Below, one piece after another: positions 29,579 through 29,824 of a stretch of DNA of 29,824 bases. The stretch is from CAZJJZ01 sp964546505 (lineage in GTDB: Bacteria; Patescibacteriota; Gracilibacteria; UBA1369), in NCBI GenBank assembly GCA_964546505.1, contig CAZJJZ010000017.1:1-29824 (forward strand), read 5' to 3'. The position numbers were made by a program, and so were the translations under genes. Numbering within the stretch: position 1 is the stretch's first letter; each line of letters opens with the position of its first letter. Under the pieces are notes generated by a model that was not told where the DNA came from, searched no databases, and saw only the letters and a program-made list of their open reading frames with translations.

Positions 29579-29824
29579 TCATAAATTACCATAAAACCTT
29601 CATAAAACAGTTTAAGAAACTGGATAAAAACATGAAACAAAGAGTAATGGAAAGAATTTCTTTGTTGATTAAAAATCCCTTCGATTCAAGATTGAAAAAT
29701 CATGGTTTAGTGGGAGAGTTGAAAGGATTGAGAGCTATCTCAATTAATGGTGATATTAGATTGATTTTTTTTGGAAAAAAATAATTATGCAGAAGTTATT
29801 ATTCTAGACCTAGGTGGTCATGCT
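29575..29824 (+). pseudogene. RelE/YafQ-family mRNA interferase toxin, frame interrupted and cut by the window end
   Basis: The toxin would cleave mRNA at the ribosome. From the ATG at 29575 the frame reads MIINYHKTFIKQFKKLDKN ... NPFDSRLKNHGLVGELKGLRAISINGDIRLIFF, matching the N-terminal three quarters of the RelE/YafQ fold including the L-x-G-x-R-x-x-x-I-x-x-D-x-R-L segment. It stops at 29784 after 69 codons, short of the family's usual 85-90. Beyond that point the frame shifted by one base reads EKNNYAEVIILDLGGHA to the window edge, the expected last strand and G-x-H end. One base too many in the T8 (29765-29772) or A7 (29775-29781) tract explains this. It could be a sequencing or assembly error, a true disabling mutation, or slippage-controlled expression. 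The final residues lie outside the window. Confidence 0.8.

Noticed and set aside
1..29824. Alternative genetic code with TGA as glycine (Gracilibacteria type)
   Set aside because: TGA ends several genes at the right length (the 1006-aa gene, the NYN gene, the antitoxin) and there are no in-frame TGA codons in conserved genes.

Overview
The window is a mostly AT-rich, densely packed bacterial scaffold. It most likely comes from an uncultured member of the Candidate Phyla Radiation (Patescibacteria), perhaps Peregrinibacteria or a relative. Three things suggest this. The housekeeping genes are ordinary but compact. About a third of the window encodes large, unfamiliar secreted proteins. None of the annotated genes has a recognisable Shine-Dalgarno sequence. 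TGA is used as a stop in several genes, so the glycine-TGA code of Gracilibacteria/Absconditabacteria does not apply. The phylum call is inference. The scaffold is a draft assembly: 59 Ns are followed directly by 31 bases that match the Illumina TruSeq adapter with one substitution.

Layout. (1) 1-579: SAM-dependent O-methyltransferase, plus strand. (2) 576-8496, minus strand: a tightly coupled operon of secreted or membrane proteins. DUF916-type proteins (WxL-interacting-protein-like) alternate with proteins that end in a WxL-like module. From 5' to 3' these are DUF916-TM-LysM, a beta-propeller-like 1083-aa protein with a WxL-like end, DUF916-like-TM, a small WxL-like protein, another DUF916-like protein, and a final two-TM protein with a WxL-like tail. 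The last two are separated only by the assembly gap and may be one polypeptide. This is the most interesting system here: it resembles the WxL/DUF916 surface clusters of Gram-positive Firmicutes in a very different organism. (3) 8660-14491, plus strand: a 913-aa cytoplasmic protein of unknown function with a vaguely RelA/SpoT-like C-terminus, then a 1006-aa surface protein (Big2, Pro/Thr linker, SLH-like, thrombospondin-3-like calcium repeats, Ig-like domains, C-terminal TM). (4) 14493-16512, minus strand: a small membrane protein and a CPA2/Kef-type cation:proton antiporter. (5) 16612-17430, plus strand: a NYN-domain (LabA-like) putative ribonuclease with a near-consensus promoter.

(6) 17424-25307, minus strand: a housekeeping operon pheS-pheT-class A PBP-phosphodiester glycosidase-like lipoprotein-engB, with a promoter upstream of pheS. 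It joins aminoacyl-tRNA synthesis, peptidoglycan synthesis and ribosome assembly. (7) 25638-25913, minus strand: an HU DNA-binding protein with its own promoter and intrinsic terminator. (8) 26273-29134, plus strand: a 953-aa secreted protein with three GWxW/NxGWI-type repeats, followed by an intrinsic terminator. (9) 29303-29824, plus strand: a RelB/DinJ antitoxin overlapping a RelE/YafQ-family toxin. The toxin frame is broken at a T8-GG-A7 tract, and its expected C-terminus continues in another frame to the window edge.

No rRNA, tRNA, CRISPR array or insertion sequence was recognised.
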